Assembly: GCF_003628305.1 (NCBI RefSeq)
Contig: NZ_RBZM01000013.1
Location: 50,049-114,048, forward strand
DNA length: 64,000 nt
Direction of reading: 5' to 3'
Origin: Cohnella endophytica
GTDB lineage: Bacteria > Bacillota > Bacilli > Paenibacillales > Paenibacillaceae
In this document: positions 1 through 10,599 of the stretch, one piece after another
Layout: each line of letters begins with the position of its first letter
Position numbering within the stretch: position 1 is the first letter of the stretch
Notes under the pieces: generated by a model
The model's input: only the letters and a program-made list of their open reading frames with translations
What the model was told of the DNA's origin: nothing
Database searches by the model: none
Program-made: the position numbers and the translations under genes

Positions 1-3000
1 TTTCAGTCCGGTAATCGTCATCGCTCTGGAGAGAATTTTCATGGCCTGTTCTCGGGTAATCTTATCATTTGGTCGAAACGTACCGTCCTCAAACCCGCTA
101 ATCAACTGATACGCGTATGCCGTGTTGATCGCGCTGCTGAACCAATCCGTCGTCTTCACGTCGGAGAACGCCGATGTTCCGTTTTCCAGCTTCAATCCCA
201 ATGCGCGTACAAGAATGGCTGTAAACTCGGATCGGGTAATATTGCGATCGGGACTGAACTGGCCGCCGCCCGTCCCCTCAATGACCATCCGCGATCCCAT
301 GTCGTTTACGGCGGCTTTCGCCCAGTGGTTCGCGACATCTTGGAATTCGTGCGGATTCCAGACGACGGAGTAAGTGCTATTGGTTAAGCTGTTGATCTGA
401 GCGTAATGCTTGCCATCGATGATAACGATCTTAGTCGGTACATGACGAACCGTTCCATCCGGCTCGACAACGACGCCTGTCGTAATCTTGTTCGGGTCGA
501 CTCCGACCGGGATGGCGATCGATCTTTCCACATAAGCGTTGAACTTCGATACTTCAACGCTTGTATTTCCGTATGTGGCTCTAATCGTAAAATCCAGCGG
601 CGGAAGCACAAGCGTGAACGTGCCTTTCACTGCCGCGTTCTCTACTACCTTCCATGTATCCGCTGTCGGCGCGGCGATTTCTATCTGCACCACGATGTCT
701 TGCAGGGCGACTAACTTGCCCATCTGTTTGGATATCGCGCCGATGTTGATCTGCTGCGCCGGCAGCGTATACGTCGCCGTATCCGTCTTAATTTCCAGAA
801 CGGCTTGCTTGTCTTCCATGCTCTTCACCATTTGACCGTTCAACTCGCCAACGACGATGTCGAATGCTTTGTTGATCGGAATCGTGACTACGGCATGCCG
901 GCCTTCCGCGGCAAGTCTCTCGTCCAGTTTCTTCTGATCCACGACCACCGTAATTACGGTATGATCGTTTCTCTTCGCGATCGTGGCCGTGCCCGCATTT
1001 TCGACTTTCCCGTTAACAAGGATATCAACGTCCGGATTCGTATCGGCCGGTGTCGTTGGAACAGAAGGCTGAGATGGCGTAACGGACACTATCGGAACAA
1101 CGGCGTTCGATTGCGCGGAGGCATCGCTTCTTCTGCCCGCTCCATTGATCGCTTTTACATTAAACGTATAGCTCGTCCCGTTCGTCAATCCGGTAAGCGT
1201 AATCGGACTTGTTCCTCCGATCACCGTAACGCCTCCCGGCGAAGCGGTCACTTCATATCCCGTAATATCGCTTCCGCCGGTATCGGTCGGATACGTAAAC
1301 GTGATAACCGCTTGCCCGTCGCCTGCGACTGCCGTTATGTTCGTCGGCGCTCCCGGGACGGTAGACGGAGTCGCGCTCGCTTGATTCGACGCCCCGCCTA
1401 GCCCTCCCGGGCCTTCCGCCTTGACCACGAAGCGATAGCCCGTGCCGTTGACCAAGTTCTCTACGCTGTAGGGCGAAGAAGAGACCGTCGCGACTTTGAC
1501 GAAGTTATCGGGGTCTGCATCCGTTGCCATATAAATATGATACTGCGTCGCATCCGATACTGCGCTCCAGCTCAGCGTAACTTGACGGTCATCGCTTGTT
1601 GCGGTCAGATTTTGCGGATTGGCGGGAGCATTCGGCCTATTTACCGACTGCGTAACGGTAAACGAGACGGGAGTCATATGATCCGCTGATACCGTGACCG
1701 TTGCCGTATAAGTGTTCGCAGACAAACCGTCTATTGCAAAAATATCGAAGGTTGTCGATGAACCGCTATTTAATGATGAACTCGGCACCGTAAATTCAAA
1801 ATCGTTCGCGTTCGCGCCGCTAAGGGTTACCGTCAGATTCGTCAGATTGCCGGTGCCGGTATTATTGAGGGTAACGGTTCTCGCTTCTTTAGCGCTAGAG
1901 ACGTATCCTTGCGTTAGGTCCGATAACGTTTGATTCGTTATGGCAGCGATCGTATAAGTAGCCGCTGCCGTGACCGTGATCGTCGCCGTTGCTTTTTTAC
2001 TGGAATCTTCCGTCGACGTCGCCGTTATCGTGTATGTACCCGGCGCGGCATTCGCTACGACCGTTACGTAGCCCGTGCCGTTCACCGACACTTTGTTGCC
2101 GGCGTCGCTGCTCGTCCATTCGACCGTCTCCGCTGCGCCGCCAACAGCCGCGACTGTCGCAGTGAGCTGCTTGTTTCCTCCTTGCACCACGCTGGCGCTA
2201 GTCGGGGTAACGCTCACGCTGGTGATTGCCGGCGTTATCGGCGCCGCTGTAACCGTTATCGTCGCGGAGGCTTTCTTCGTTGTATCCTCCGTCGACGTCG
2301 CCGTAATCGTATAAGTGCCCGGCACGGCATTCGCTGCGACCGTTACGTAGCCCGTGCCGTTCACAGACACTTTGTTGCTGGCGTCGCTGCTCGTCCATTC
2401 GACCGTATCCGCCGCGCCGCCAACCGCCGTGACTGTCGCAGTGAGCTGCTTGTTTCCTCCTTGCGCCACGCTGGCGCTAGTCGGGGTAACGCTCACGCTG
2501 GTGATTGCCGGTGCTATCGGCGCGGCGGTAACCGTTATCGTTGCGGAGGCTTTCTTCGTTGTATCCTCCGTCGACGTCGCCGTGATCGTATAAGTGCCCG
2601 GTACGGCATCCGCTGCTACCGTTACGTAGCCCGTGCCGTTCACCGACACTTTGTTGCCGGCGTCGCTGCTCGTCCATTCGACCGTCTCCGCTGCGCCGCC
2701 AACAGCCGCGACTGTCGCAGTGAGCTGCTTACTGCCTCCTTGCGCCACGCTGGCGCTAGTCGGGGTAACGCTCACGCTGGTGATTGCCGGTGTTATCGGC
2801 GCCACTGTGACCGTTATCGTCGCGGAGGCTTTCTTCGTTGTATCCTCCGTCGACGTCGCCGTGATCGTATAAGTGCCCGGTACGGCATCCGCTGCTACCG
2901 TTACGTAGCCCGTGCCGTTCACCGACACTTTGTTGCCGGCGTCGCTGCTTGTCCACGTGACGGTTGTCAATGCGCCGCCTACCGCATCCACCTCGACCGC

Positions 3001-5898
3001 TAGTTGCTTGTTTCCTCCTTGCGCCACGCTGGCGCTAGTCGGGCTGACCGTTACGCTGTTGATGGCTGGCGCTACGACTGCGGTGACCGTTATGGTAGCG
3101 GTGCCTTTCTTAGTAACGTCTACCGTTGACGTCGCTGTGATCGTATAATCTCCCGGCGCTGCATCGACTGCGACCGTCACTTTCCCTGCGCCGTTCACCG
3201 CCACTTTGTTATCGTCACTGCTCGTCCACGTGACCGTCGTCGCCGCACCGCCAACCGCAGTTACATTAGCCGCGAGCTGCTTGCTGCCTCCTTGCACGAC
3301 GCTTGCGCTAACCGGTGTAACGCTCACGTTGGTGATTGCCGGCACCGCGGTGACCGTTATCGTCGCGGTTCCTTTTTTGCTGCTGTCTACAGTAGACGTT
3401 GCCGTAAGGGTATACGTGCCCGGCACGGCATCCGCCGCGATCGTTACGAAGCCGCTACCGTTTACCGCCACCTTGTCGCTAGCATCGCTGCTCGTCCACG
3501 TGACCGTCCTATCCGCGCCGCCAACCGAAGCTACGCCAGCCAAGAACTGCTTGCTGCCTCCTTGCGCCAGGCTAAAGTTAGGCGGGCTGACGCTTACTCC
3601 TAAGATTGCCGGCGTTTCGGTGACCGTAATCGTCGCCGTTCCTTTTTTGCCGCTGTTAACCGTTGACGTTGCCGTGATCGTATAAATGCCCGGCGTGGCA
3701 TCGGCCGCGACCGTTACATAACCGCTCACGCTCACTGCCACTTTGTTTCCGCTGTCGCTGCTCGTCCAATTGACCGTCGTCGCCGCACCGCCAACCGCCG
3801 TTACTGTCGCCGTGAGCTGCTCGCTGCCTCCTTGTACTATGCTAGCGCTAGTCGGGCTTACGCTTACGCTGTTGACTGCCGGAGCTATAGTGACGGTAAT
3901 CGTTGCCGTCCCTTTTTTACTTTCATCCACCGTTGACGTTGCCGTGATCGTATAATCTCCCGGCGTTGCATCGGCTGCGACGGTCACGTTCCCTGTGTTG
4001 CTCACCGCTACCTTGTTGCCGACGTCGTTGCTCGACCAGGTAACCGTCGTTGCGAAGCCAACATTCGCATCTACCGCAACCGCAAGTTGCTTGCTTCCTC
4101 CTTGCATTACGCTCGCGCTATCCGGACTGACGCTTACGCTATTAATGGGCTGAGGCACGGGATCGGTTTGCACGATCAGACCGCCTCCCCCTATTAACAT
4201 AAAGGTGTTGTTTCCAAATGCAGCACCTAATAGACCACTGGCAGTGTCGATTGAACGATTTGTCCAATTCACTCCGTTGCTGGAGGTCAATATCGTCCCC
4301 TTCTCTCCCACCGCCACAAAGGAGCCGTTTCCGTAGGTTACGCCGGATAGTAGATTCGTAGTTCCGCTTGTTTGACTCGTCCAGATCGCCCCGTTGCTGG
4401 AGGTTGCAATCTTTCCAGTTTGCCCGACCGCCACAAACGTGCCATTTCCATAGCCGACTCCATATAGATAAATCGAACTGCCCATCGATCGGCTAGACCA
4501 AGTTGCTCCGTTGCTGGAGTTCGCGGTTACTCCCACGTCTCCCACCGCCACGAATGTGCCATTTCCGTAGGTGATTGCTCTTAGCGGAGAACTCACGGGG
4601 CCGTTCGTTCTCGTCCAGATCTCTCCGTCAATGGAGGTCAAAATATTTTGATTGTACCCTACGGCCAGAAACTTGCCGTTGGCGTAGGTGACGCCATTTA
4701 TAGTAACCGTAACGCCGCTCGTTCGACTCGTCCAGCTCGCTCCGTCGCTGGAAGTCACAATCTCCCCGCCCCCCCCTGTAGCCACAAAAATGCCATTTCC
4801 GTAGGTGACGTCAACTAAGGTGCTCGTAATTCCGCTCGTTCGACTCGTCCAGTTAACTCCATCGGTGGAGGTTAGGACCACGCCTTTCTCCCCTACCGCT
4901 ACATACGTCCCTTTACCGTAGGCAACCCCGCCTAGATTAGCCGTAAAGCCTGTCATTTGATTCGTCCAGTTCGTCAAATTGCTGGAGTTCAATAACGTTC
5001 CTAACGCCCCTACCGCAACATATTTGCCGCTTGCGAAAGTTACGCCCTGCAAATTATTTGTTGTGCCAGAGCCGCTTGTCCGGTTCGTCCAACTCGTTCC
5101 GTTACTGGAGGTCACAATCGTTCCATTGTCACCCACTGCCACAAACGTGCTGTTGACGAAACCGACATCATTTAGAGTATTCGAAGTATTGCTCGTTTGC
5201 TTCGTCCAAGTCGTTCCGTCGCCAGAAGCCCAGATGGCTCCATCTATACCTACCGCCACATATTTGGTACTTCCATAGGAAACCCCATATAGAAATATCG
5301 GAGAACCGATTGTTGGGTTCACCGTCCAGCTCGTTCCGTTGCTGGAGGTCCAGGTTATTCCGCCACCACCAACAGCCACGAACTTGTTGTTCCCAAAAGT
5401 GACGCCTTCAGGAGCATTCGATTGACCGAGCGCTTGATTCGCCGTCCAATTCGTTCCGTCGCTCGAAGTTACAAGAGTTCCATTAGCCCCTACCGCCACA
5501 TACTTGTTGTTTCCATAGGCGACGCTCGTTAAATATTTGGTCGTACCGCTTGATTGGTTCGTCCAGTCCACTCCGTCGCTGGAGGTTAGAATCGTTCCGT
5601 TTACCCCTACCGCCACAAAAATACCGTTCCCGAATGTGACGCCAAGCAGTTGATAGGTGTTGATACTTGATTTTGATCGTTTCGTCCAATTTACTCCGTC
5701 GGGAGAGGTCACAATCGTTCCATTGATCCCTACCGCCACGTATGTGCTCTTTCCGAATGCGATGCTGCTTAATTGATCACTCGTAGGCAACGGACTCCGG
5801 ATATTCCACCCGTCAAGAGAATCTGCAAAAGCTTTTTGAGGAATTGTAGCCAAAATTATAGAAAATACGATGACGATCGATATCCAACGTTTGATCAT
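1..5898 (-). CDS. Giant SLH-anchored surface protein with beta-propeller and Ig-like repeats (3' end outside window)
   Basis: The frame is open for 1966 codons from the ATG at 5898 to the window edge, so the C-terminus is missing. A GGAGG sits at 5904-5909. The product starts with a signal peptide. About 13 propeller-like repeats of 39-41 residues follow (roughly residues 20-585; recurring pattern of YVAVG, TSSDG and NWT), then about eight Ig-like domains (590-1310), two fibronectin-III-like domains (about 1405-1605), a beta-rich linker domain and at least two SLH repeats. SLH domains bind pyruvylated cell-wall polymer, so this should be a cell-surface adhesin or S-layer-associated protein. 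The last 350 residues closely match the end of the protein at 10681-14067. Substrate unknown; architecture sure. Confidence 0.9.
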   Translation of the reverse strand, partial: MIKRWISIVIVFSIILATIPQKAFADSLDGWNIRSPLPTSDQLSSIAFGKSTYVAVGINGTIVTSPDGVNWTKRSKSSINTYQLLGVTFGNGIFVAVGVNGTILTSSDGVDWTNQSSGTTKYLTSVAYGNNKYVAVGANGTLVTSSDGTNWTANQALGQSNAPEGVTFGNNKFVAVGGGGITWTSSNGTSWTVNPTIGSPIFLYGVSYGSTKYVAVGIDGAIWASGDGTTWTKQTSNTSNTLNDVGFVNSTFVAVGDNGTIVTSSNGTSWTNRTSGSGTTNNLQGVTFASGKYVAVGALGTLLNSSNLTNWTNQMTGFTANLGGVAYGKGTYVAVGEKGVVLTSTDGVNWTSRTSGITSTLVDVTYGNGIFVATGGGGEIVTSSDGASWTSRTSGVTVTINGVTYANGKFLAVGYNQNILTSIDGEIWTRTNGPVSSPLRAITYGNGTFVAVGDVGVTANSSNGATWSSRSMGSSIYLYGVGYGNGTFVAVGQTGKIATSSNGAIWTSQTSGTTNLLSGVTYGNGSFVAVGEKGTILTSSNGVNWTNRSIDTASGLLGAAFGNNTFMLIGGGGLIVQTDPVPQPINSVSVSPDSASVMQGGSKQLAVAVDANVGFATTVTWSSNDVGNKVAVSNTGNVTVAADATPGDYTITATSTVDESKKGTATITVTIAPAVNSVSVSPTSASIVQGGSEQLTATVTAVGGAATTVNWTSSDSGNKVAVSVSGYVTVAADATPGIYTITATSTVNSGKKGTATITVTETPAILGVSVSPPNFSLAQGGSKQFLAGVASVGGADRTVTWTSSDASDKVAVNGSGFVTIAADAVPGTYTLTATSTVDSSKKGTATITVTAVPAITNVSVTPVSASVVQGGSKQLAANVTAVGGAATTVTWTSSDDNKVAVNGAGKVTVAVDAAPGDYTITATSTVDVTKKGTATITVTAVVAPAINSVTVSPTSASVAQGGNKQLAVEVDAVGGALTTVTWTSSDAGNKVSVNGTGYVTVAADAVPGTYTITATSTEDTTKKASATITVTVAPITPAITSVSVTPTSASVAQGGSKQLTATVAAVGGAAETVEWTSSDAGNKVSVNGTGYVTVAADAVPGTYTITATSTEDTTKKASATITVTAAPIAPAITSVSVTPTSASVAQGGNKQLTATVTAVGGAADTVEWTSSDASNKVSVNGTGYVTVAANAVPGTYTITATSTEDTTKKASATITVTAAPITPAITSVSVTPTSASVVQGGNKQLTATVAAVGGAAETVEWTSSDAGNKVSVNGTGYVTVVANAAPGTYTITATSTEDSSKKATATITVTAAATYTIAAITNQTLSDLTQGYVSSAKEARTVTLNNTGTGNLTNLTVTLSGANANDFEFTVPSSSLNSGSSTTFDIFAIDGLSANTYTATVTVSADHMTPVSFTVTQSVNRPNAPANPQNLTATSDDRQVTLSWSAVSDATQYHIYMATDADPDNFVKVATVSSSPYSVENLVNGTGYRFVVKAEGPGGLGGASNQASATPSTVPGAPTNITAVAGDGQAVITFTYPTDTGGSDITGYEVTASPGGVTVIGGTSPITLTGLTNGTSYTFNVKAINGAGRRSDASAQSNAVVPIVSVTPSQPSVPTTPADTNPDVDILVNGKVENAGTATIAKRNDHTVITVVVDQKKLDERLAAEGRHAVVTIPINKAFDIVVGELNGQMVKSMEDKQAVLEIKTDTATYTLPAQQINIGAISKQMGKLVALQDIVVQIEIAAPTADTWKVVENAAVKGTFTLVLPPLDFTIRATYGNTSVEVSKFNAYVERSIAIPVGVDPNKITTGVVVEPDGTVRHVPTKIVIIDGKHYAQINSLTNSTYSVVWNPHEFQDVANHWAKAAVNDMGSRMVIEGTGGGQFSPDRNITRSEFTAILVRALGLKLENGTSAFSDVKTTDWFSSAINTAYAYQLISGFEDGTFRPNDKITREQAMKILSRAMTITGLK
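1960..4140 (-). repeat. Tandem 279-bp repeats encoding Ig-like domains
   Basis: Units recur every 279 bp (93 codons). The three between about 2075 and 2900 are nearly identical at DNA level; those up to 4140 are degenerate and vary slightly in length. Each encodes an Ig-like domain with the pattern SVSVTPTSASV, QGGNKQLTATV and GTYTITATST. Recent unequal recombination is the simplest origin. Confidence 0.85.
4200..5840 (-). repeat. About 13 propeller-type repeats of 117-122 bp
   Basis: A block containing a conserved CCGTTGCTGGAGGT-like stretch (plus strand) recurs every 117-122 bp. On the coding strand each unit reads as a 39-41-residue motif with VAYGN, YVAVG, TSSDG and NWT, as in BNR/Ycf48-like beta-propeller blades. 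DNA identity between units is moderate, so the array is older than the Ig-like array. Confidence 0.75.
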
Positions 5899-6012
5899 TG
5901 TTATCCTCCACCCGCCTTCATGCTGATTTACTGTACGATGATTATAAAAGGGGTGATGTTGCAAAATTGTTGCAACACATAAAAAGGAACCCGCGTCGGA
6001 CGATTTAATACT

Positions 6013-6054
6013 AAACAGGGAGACGGCGGCCTCATCAGCCGCGTCTCCCTGTTT
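6013..6054 (-). terminator. Hairpin downstream of the 6109-10422 gene
   Basis: A strong inverted repeat with arms AAACAGGGAGACG and CGTCTCCCTGTTT lies 55 bp past the stop. The T-tract on the minus strand is weak. It probably ends transcription of the SLH gene. Confidence 0.6.
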
Positions 6055-6108
6055 GGTATAGGCCATTTCCGGCAGCGTTCGCTGCAAATGGCTATGTTTT
6101 AATGGCGT

Positions 6109-9100
6109 CTAATGCTTCACGGCCTGGCCGGAGGCTTCCTGGATCGCGTCAAACGCCCAGTGCGCCGCAGGAACATCCGTCCATTTCGCAGGTTCGGAAG
6201 CTTGAGGCTTCCATCCGAGCAGCTTATTGACGATAACTACCGCCTGGGCGCGCGTAAGCTTGTCGTCAGGATGGAAATTGCCGTCGCTATTACCGACGAT
6301 TATACCCGCAGCTTGCACCCTTTCGATGGAAGCCTGCGCCCAGTGACCTTTAATGTCGGCGAAGCTGCCGCCTTTGTCGCCTGCGCCGTTCGCATCGGAG
6401 CCGCCAAGCAGCCTGGCCGCAATACTGGCCATCTCGCCTCTCGTTATCGCCTGATCCGGTTTGAAGGTGCCGTCAGGATACCCTTTCAGCAGTCCTGCCG
6501 CCGTAGTCTGGGCGATCGCCGAACGCGCCCAGTGCTTGTCCGGCACATCCGCGAAAGAAAGTGCCGTATTCGCGGATTTCACAGGGAAAGCGCGCACCAG
6601 AATCGCTGCCAATTCGGCGCGGGTGATCGCGCTGTTCGGCCTGAAAGTGCCGTCGCCATAGCCGAAAATGTACGGGTTATGCGCCGTGGCGGACAACGCG
6701 ACGCTCCAACCGGGCAGATTCACGATCGTAAACGTGCTGAATTTGCTCACCGTAATTCGCAGGCCAAGCGCGCCTGATGAATTGTAGCTGACCAATTCGC
6801 CCCGCACGAATTCTTTCGTCCCGTCGCTATGCTCGATGAAGATGCCGAGATCTTTTTTCTGTTCTTCGGTAAGATTTGCGTTTCCGAGCGGAAGCACGAG
6901 TTCTACCGGACGGCTCTGCATGTTCGTCTCGATCGTCATCGGACGTCCGATGACGCTAAGGCCTCCGGTCCCGATCGCAAGTTTCGCCGCTTGTTCGGTT
7001 TTCGCGCGCTGTTCGACCGCCTTGCGCTCGTCCTCTTGCTTGATCGGAACGACGCGGAAATACGTATCGTCGGACAGTCCTTGCATCGAGCCGCTCGGGA
7101 TGCCGATATGAACGTCGTTAGCGAAAATAGACAATCCGACCTTCTCTCCCGCGAGTTTATCGGTAGCCGCTTTCGGGAGCTTGACGTTCAATTCCGCGAC
7201 TTCGTCCTTCGCGTCGGAAATGACGAGCGTTGCCGAACGGGCGCCGCCCTGCTGCAATTGGCGAATCACATCCCCGGCTTGTTCCGGCGTCAGGCTCACT
7301 TCGTCTTTTTTCTTGCCGCTTGCGTCCGTCGTACGGGTGATGATCGTCTGCGCGACGACCGCGCCGTTCGTGCCGGCGCCGCTCTGCACGTCGACTTTGA
7401 TCTCTTCTTTGGCCGGCGCAGAGCCGCTCGATGGCGCGGGCGTAACCGTCACGGTCAAGTCGGCTGACGCGCTTCCGAGATGATCGCCCGCCCCCGTATA
7501 TTCCGCCGTAATCTCTCCGTTTTCGCCGACAGGCAGAGCCGTCGTCGTCCATTCCGCTTTTCCGTGCTCGTCCAACGTCGCCGTGCCAAGCGTCGTATTT
7601 CCTTTTTTGAAAGTAACGGAACCGGTTGGCACGCCGCGTAAATCATCATCCGCCTCTACTAGCGCCGTCAGCTTGACCGATTGTCCGGCCGTTGCCGTTT
7701 CATGATCGCTGGAGAGCGTAACCGTCGTCGTGATTTTGTCATAGACCTTGATCTGAATTCCGATTCCGTTTGCTTCATACGGAGAGATGCCGTTGTAGTT
7801 GGCTTGAAGTTTACCTTCGTATGGCGAATTTCCGGGGTTCGACAGTTGCGACCAATCAGACACGGTCAACGTAGCCACGCCGTGGTCGTTCAGCTCCCCT
7901 GTGTCCAGCAGTTTATAGTCCCACTCCTCTGTTCCCAGCAGTTTCACGCCCATATAAAACCTCAAATCGCCGTTCGGAACCGCTCCCGTGCCGGAGGCCG
8001 GTCCAACAGTTGCGGTAAGCGTAAACGTCGAACCGTACTTCAACCCGTTGGTCGTTACGGAAGCCGGGTCTAGCGCCAAAGAAATTTCCGTCGCCAGTCG
8101 CGGAACGATCCCCGTCGGCGCGCTCGTTACCGTTGCGCCCGTCGCTTTCGCGTTTTTCGGCGTGACCTTGACTTTGATCACTTTGCCGACGTCCGCAACC
8201 GTAACCGTGTACGTATTCGTCGTCGATGCCTCTTGTACACGCGTCTCTCCGCTCGTACCGTTCGAATCGTAGCGATAGAACGCATACGTCGTGCCGGACT
8301 CCTCATCGTCGTCCGTATCCGCATAACCGGACGCTGCCGTAAGCGTGCTGCCGACTTGCGCCGTGCCCGTAAGGGTCGGCGACGCCGTTGGCAACGCATC
8401 TGCAGGCGCGAACGCGCGAAGGCTTGGAAATCCGGTATTCGGATTCATAGTCCAAGTATCGTCGAAATCCCAGCCTACGAAGGTCGCTAGCGCGGTCATT
8501 TCCGTCGTCGTCTTTCCGATGCCTTTGTTCGTATCCGATTGACCGGAAATGGTTTTATCGTAATACGAATTGCCAACCATGTGACCCGAATAATCGCCGA
8601 TTAAGCCGCCGGTCGAAACTTTGCCCGAAACGATGCCCGCGGCGTATGAAGTCGTTACGTTTGCCGGCATAGACGGGCCGAGCGCCGCATTCTTTCCGAC
8701 TAACCCTCCGACTAATCCTCCGGTGCTGGTGTTCGTCGAGTGAATACTCGCAGTCGCATAGCTGTTTGCGATCGTACCGTTGTTTTCGCCGGCAATACCT
8801 CCTGCAATCGTCGACGAAACGAAGATGCTCCCCGTGACGTAGCTCTCGGAAATGGCGCCCGTATTTATGCCGACAAGGCCGCCGGCACTTCCCAGTCCCT
8901 TGATATCGACATTCACGAGCCCGACTCGCGTAATCTTCGCCATTGTTTCGGTTTTTCCGAATAATCCGACCGGAGACGTGTCGGTGCGATCGATTTTCAT
9001 CCCGGTGATGGTATGACCGTTTCCGTCAAATTGACCTGTGAACGTATTGAACGTATTCCCGATCGGAATCCAGCCTCTTCCGCCGTAATAGCCTGCGCCG

Positions 9101-10422
9101 GTGGAAGACAAGTAGCTCGTTAGATTGATATCCGCCATAAGGATGTAATTCCCGGACAAATTATTTCTAATCGCGTCTAGTTCGACTGCCGTCGAAATGG
9201 GGATCGGCAACTCTTCTTCAATGACTGCCGTCGCCGCGCTTGTCGCCGTCACGCCCGTCGCTTTCGCGTTTTTCGGCGTGACTTTGACCTTGATGACTTT
9301 GCCGAGGTCCGCGGCGGCAATCGAATACGTATTAATCGCGGATGCCGCTCGTACAAGCGTCTCGCCGGTTATTCCGTCCGCGTTATAACGATAAAAAGCG
9401 TACGTCGTTCCTGCCTCTGCATCGCCGTCCACATCCGCATAACCGGACGCTGCCGTCAACGTGCTGCCGACGTTCGCCATGCCCGAGAGCGTCGGCGCTG
9501 CCGTCGGTGGCGCGTCCGGCGGCGACGTTGGTGCGCTGAATACGCGCAGTTTCGGATAATCATTGTTGATTGACCATACCGTCGTGAAATTCCACCCGGT
9601 ATACGTCGCCTGTTTCTTCATATCTGACGTATTTTTACCGACACCTCTGCCCGTATCGGTTTGGCCGCTGGTGGTGGCGTCATAGAAGGAATTGACTACG
9701 GTTTCAGTCGGCGAAGCACCGACAAGACCGCCCGTCTTCGACGGCGTTCCCGTTACCAAACCGGCGGCAAAAGAATTTTCAATGCGCCCCGCGTTTTCCT
9801 CGTCATACAGGTTATTGCCGACAAGGCCGCCGACTTTCGTAGTTCCGCTGACCGAAGCGAGCGAATAGGAATTCGTGATCGTCCCGTTATTTTCTCCGAC
9901 CATGCCCCCCACTCTGTCGACCGACGAAGAAACCCAACCCGTCACATAGCAATTTTGAATCGTGCCCCCCGAACTCTGCCCGACCAAAATGCCCGTGCGC
10001 GTTTGACTGCTTATAACTTGCGCTTCTACAACGCCAAGGTTTTTGATCGTGCCGGTAAGCCCTCCGATCAATCCCGTTTGCTGCGACGAACTATTAATTG
10101 TAATGCCTGAGACAGTATATCCATTCCCGTCGAGCACGCCACTAAAGGGAGCGAAATTCGGGAAGCCGATCGGGGTCCAGTTCTGTGTCAGGTCAATGTC
10201 TTGAATCAGCTCAATGTTATTCGTCAGCTTGAAATGTCCATCCAACACATATCGAATGTTATTCAACTGCGCAGTGGTGGAGATCAAATACGGATCTCCC
10301 TCGGTTCCGCTGCCTCCTGCGAACAACCCTGTCGCCGAAGCCTCGGGCGAACGGAATATCCCCGCCGTTGGAAGCAGCAACACGAATGCGAGTAATACTG
10401 TCATCCATTTTTTTGCCATCAT
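6109..10422 (-). CDS. SLH-domain surface protein with GLUG repeats and Ig-like domains
   Basis: 1437 residues; GAGGGG lies just upstream of two adjacent ATG codons. An N-terminal signal peptide is followed by two blocks of GLUG-type repeats (about residues 90-270 and 480-640; motifs such as GGLVG, GENNGTI, NSY), domains with a TYAFYRY pattern, two Ig-like domains of the Big_3 type (about 830-1020), a bacillus-type linker domain, and three to four C-terminal SLH repeats (about 1230-1430; FADV, DGTFKP, ITR motifs). GLUG repeats are known from adhesins and IgA1 proteases, but no protease motif is visible. Likely a wall-bound adhesin or S-layer component. Its 5' end and upstream DNA duplicate those of the gene at 10681-14067. 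Confidence 0.9.
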   Translation of the reverse strand: MMAKKWMTVLLAFVLLLPTAGIFRSPEASATGLFAGGSGTEGDPYLISTTAQLNNIRYVLDGHFKLTNNIELIQDIDLTQNWTPIGFPNFAPFSGVLDGNGYTVSGITINSSSQQTGLIGGLTGTIKNLGVVEAQVISSQTRTGILVGQSSGGTIQNCYVTGWVSSSVDRVGGMVGENNGTITNSYSLASVSGTTKVGGLVGNNLYDEENAGRIENSFAAGLVTGTPSKTGGLVGASPTETVVNSFYDATTSGQTDTGRGVGKNTSDMKKQATYTGWNFTTVWSINNDYPKLRVFSAPTSPPDAPPTAAPTLSGMANVGSTLTAASGYADVDGDAEAGTTYAFYRYNADGITGETLVRAASAINTYSIAAADLGKVIKVKVTPKNAKATGVTATSAATAVIEEELPIPISTAVELDAIRNNLSGNYILMADINLTSYLSSTGAGYYGGRGWIPIGNTFNTFTGQFDGNGHTITGMKIDRTDTSPVGLFGKTETMAKITRVGLVNVDIKGLGSAGGLVGINTGAISESYVTGSIFVSSTIAGGIAGENNGTIANSYATASIHSTNTSTGGLVGGLVGKNAALGPSMPANVTTSYAAGIVSGKVSTGGLIGDYSGHMVGNSYYDKTISGQSDTNKGIGKTTTEMTALATFVGWDFDDTWTMNPNTGFPSLRAFAPADALPTASPTLTGTAQVGSTLTAASGYADTDDDEESGTTYAFYRYDSNGTSGETRVQEASTTNTYTVTVADVGKVIKVKVTPKNAKATGATVTSAPTGIVPRLATEISLALDPASVTTNGLKYGSTFTLTATVGPASGTGAVPNGDLRFYMGVKLLGTEEWDYKLLDTGELNDHGVATLTVSDWSQLSNPGNSPYEGKLQANYNGISPYEANGIGIQIKVYDKITTTVTLSSDHETATAGQSVKLTALVEADDDLRGVPTGSVTFKKGNTTLGTATLDEHGKAEWTTTALPVGENGEITAEYTGAGDHLGSASADLTVTVTPAPSSGSAPAKEEIKVDVQSGAGTNGAVVAQTIITRTTDASGKKKDEVSLTPEQAGDVIRQLQQGGARSATLVISDAKDEVAELNVKLPKAATDKLAGEKVGLSIFANDVHIGIPSGSMQGLSDDTYFRVVPIKQEDERKAVEQRAKTEQAAKLAIGTGGLSVIGRPMTIETNMQSRPVELVLPLGNANLTEEQKKDLGIFIEHSDGTKEFVRGELVSYNSSGALGLRITVSKFSTFTIVNLPGWSVALSATAHNPYIFGYGDGTFRPNSAITRAELAAILVRAFPVKSANTALSFADVPDKHWARSAIAQTTAAGLLKGYPDGTFKPDQAITRGEMASIAARLLGGSDANGAGDKGGSFADIKGHWAQASIERVQAAGIIVGNSDGNFHPDDKLTRAQAVVIVNKLLGWKPQASEPAKWTDVPAAHWAFDAIQEASGQAVKH

Positions 10423-10581
10423 ATAATCCCCTCTCGTAGCCTGGCTTGTTGCCTACCTGCATCGAGAAGGATTATAGCAATCGGACGTAACAGAAATGAC
10501 ACAAAACGAGCTTTTTCGCTATTCCGCTTCGCGCAGCCTCGCTTCGATCGCCTTCAGCACCGCACGTTCCCGAACGGCATC
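10341..10581 (-). repeat. Copy 1 of a 241-bp duplication (signal-peptide region, leader and regulator 3' end)
   Basis: This block matches 13986-14226 with only a handful of mismatches, at a constant offset of 3645 bp. It covers the signal-peptide codons of the SLH gene, its ribosome binding site and leader, and the last 20 codons of the upstream response-regulator gene. Homology stops abruptly inside the regulator sequence. Confidence 0.95.
10519..10581 (-). pseudogene. Displaced 3' fragment of the SARP-type response regulator
   Basis: These bases repeat the last ~20 codons and the stop of the regulator gene at 14164-15135, but here there is no upstream gene body. The fragment is a duplication scar without function of its own. 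Confidence 0.85.
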
Positions 10582-10599
10582 ACAGTTTCTGTATTCACG

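Noticed and set aside
122..5278. Many plus-strand open frames opposite the large SLH genes
   Set aside because: They are antisense shadows: Arg- or Val-rich, repeat with the coding repeat period, and lack ribosome binding sites.
4200..5840. CRISPR-like regular repeats
   Set aside because: The repeats are coding, variable, and in frame with propeller blades; no unique spacers or cas genes.
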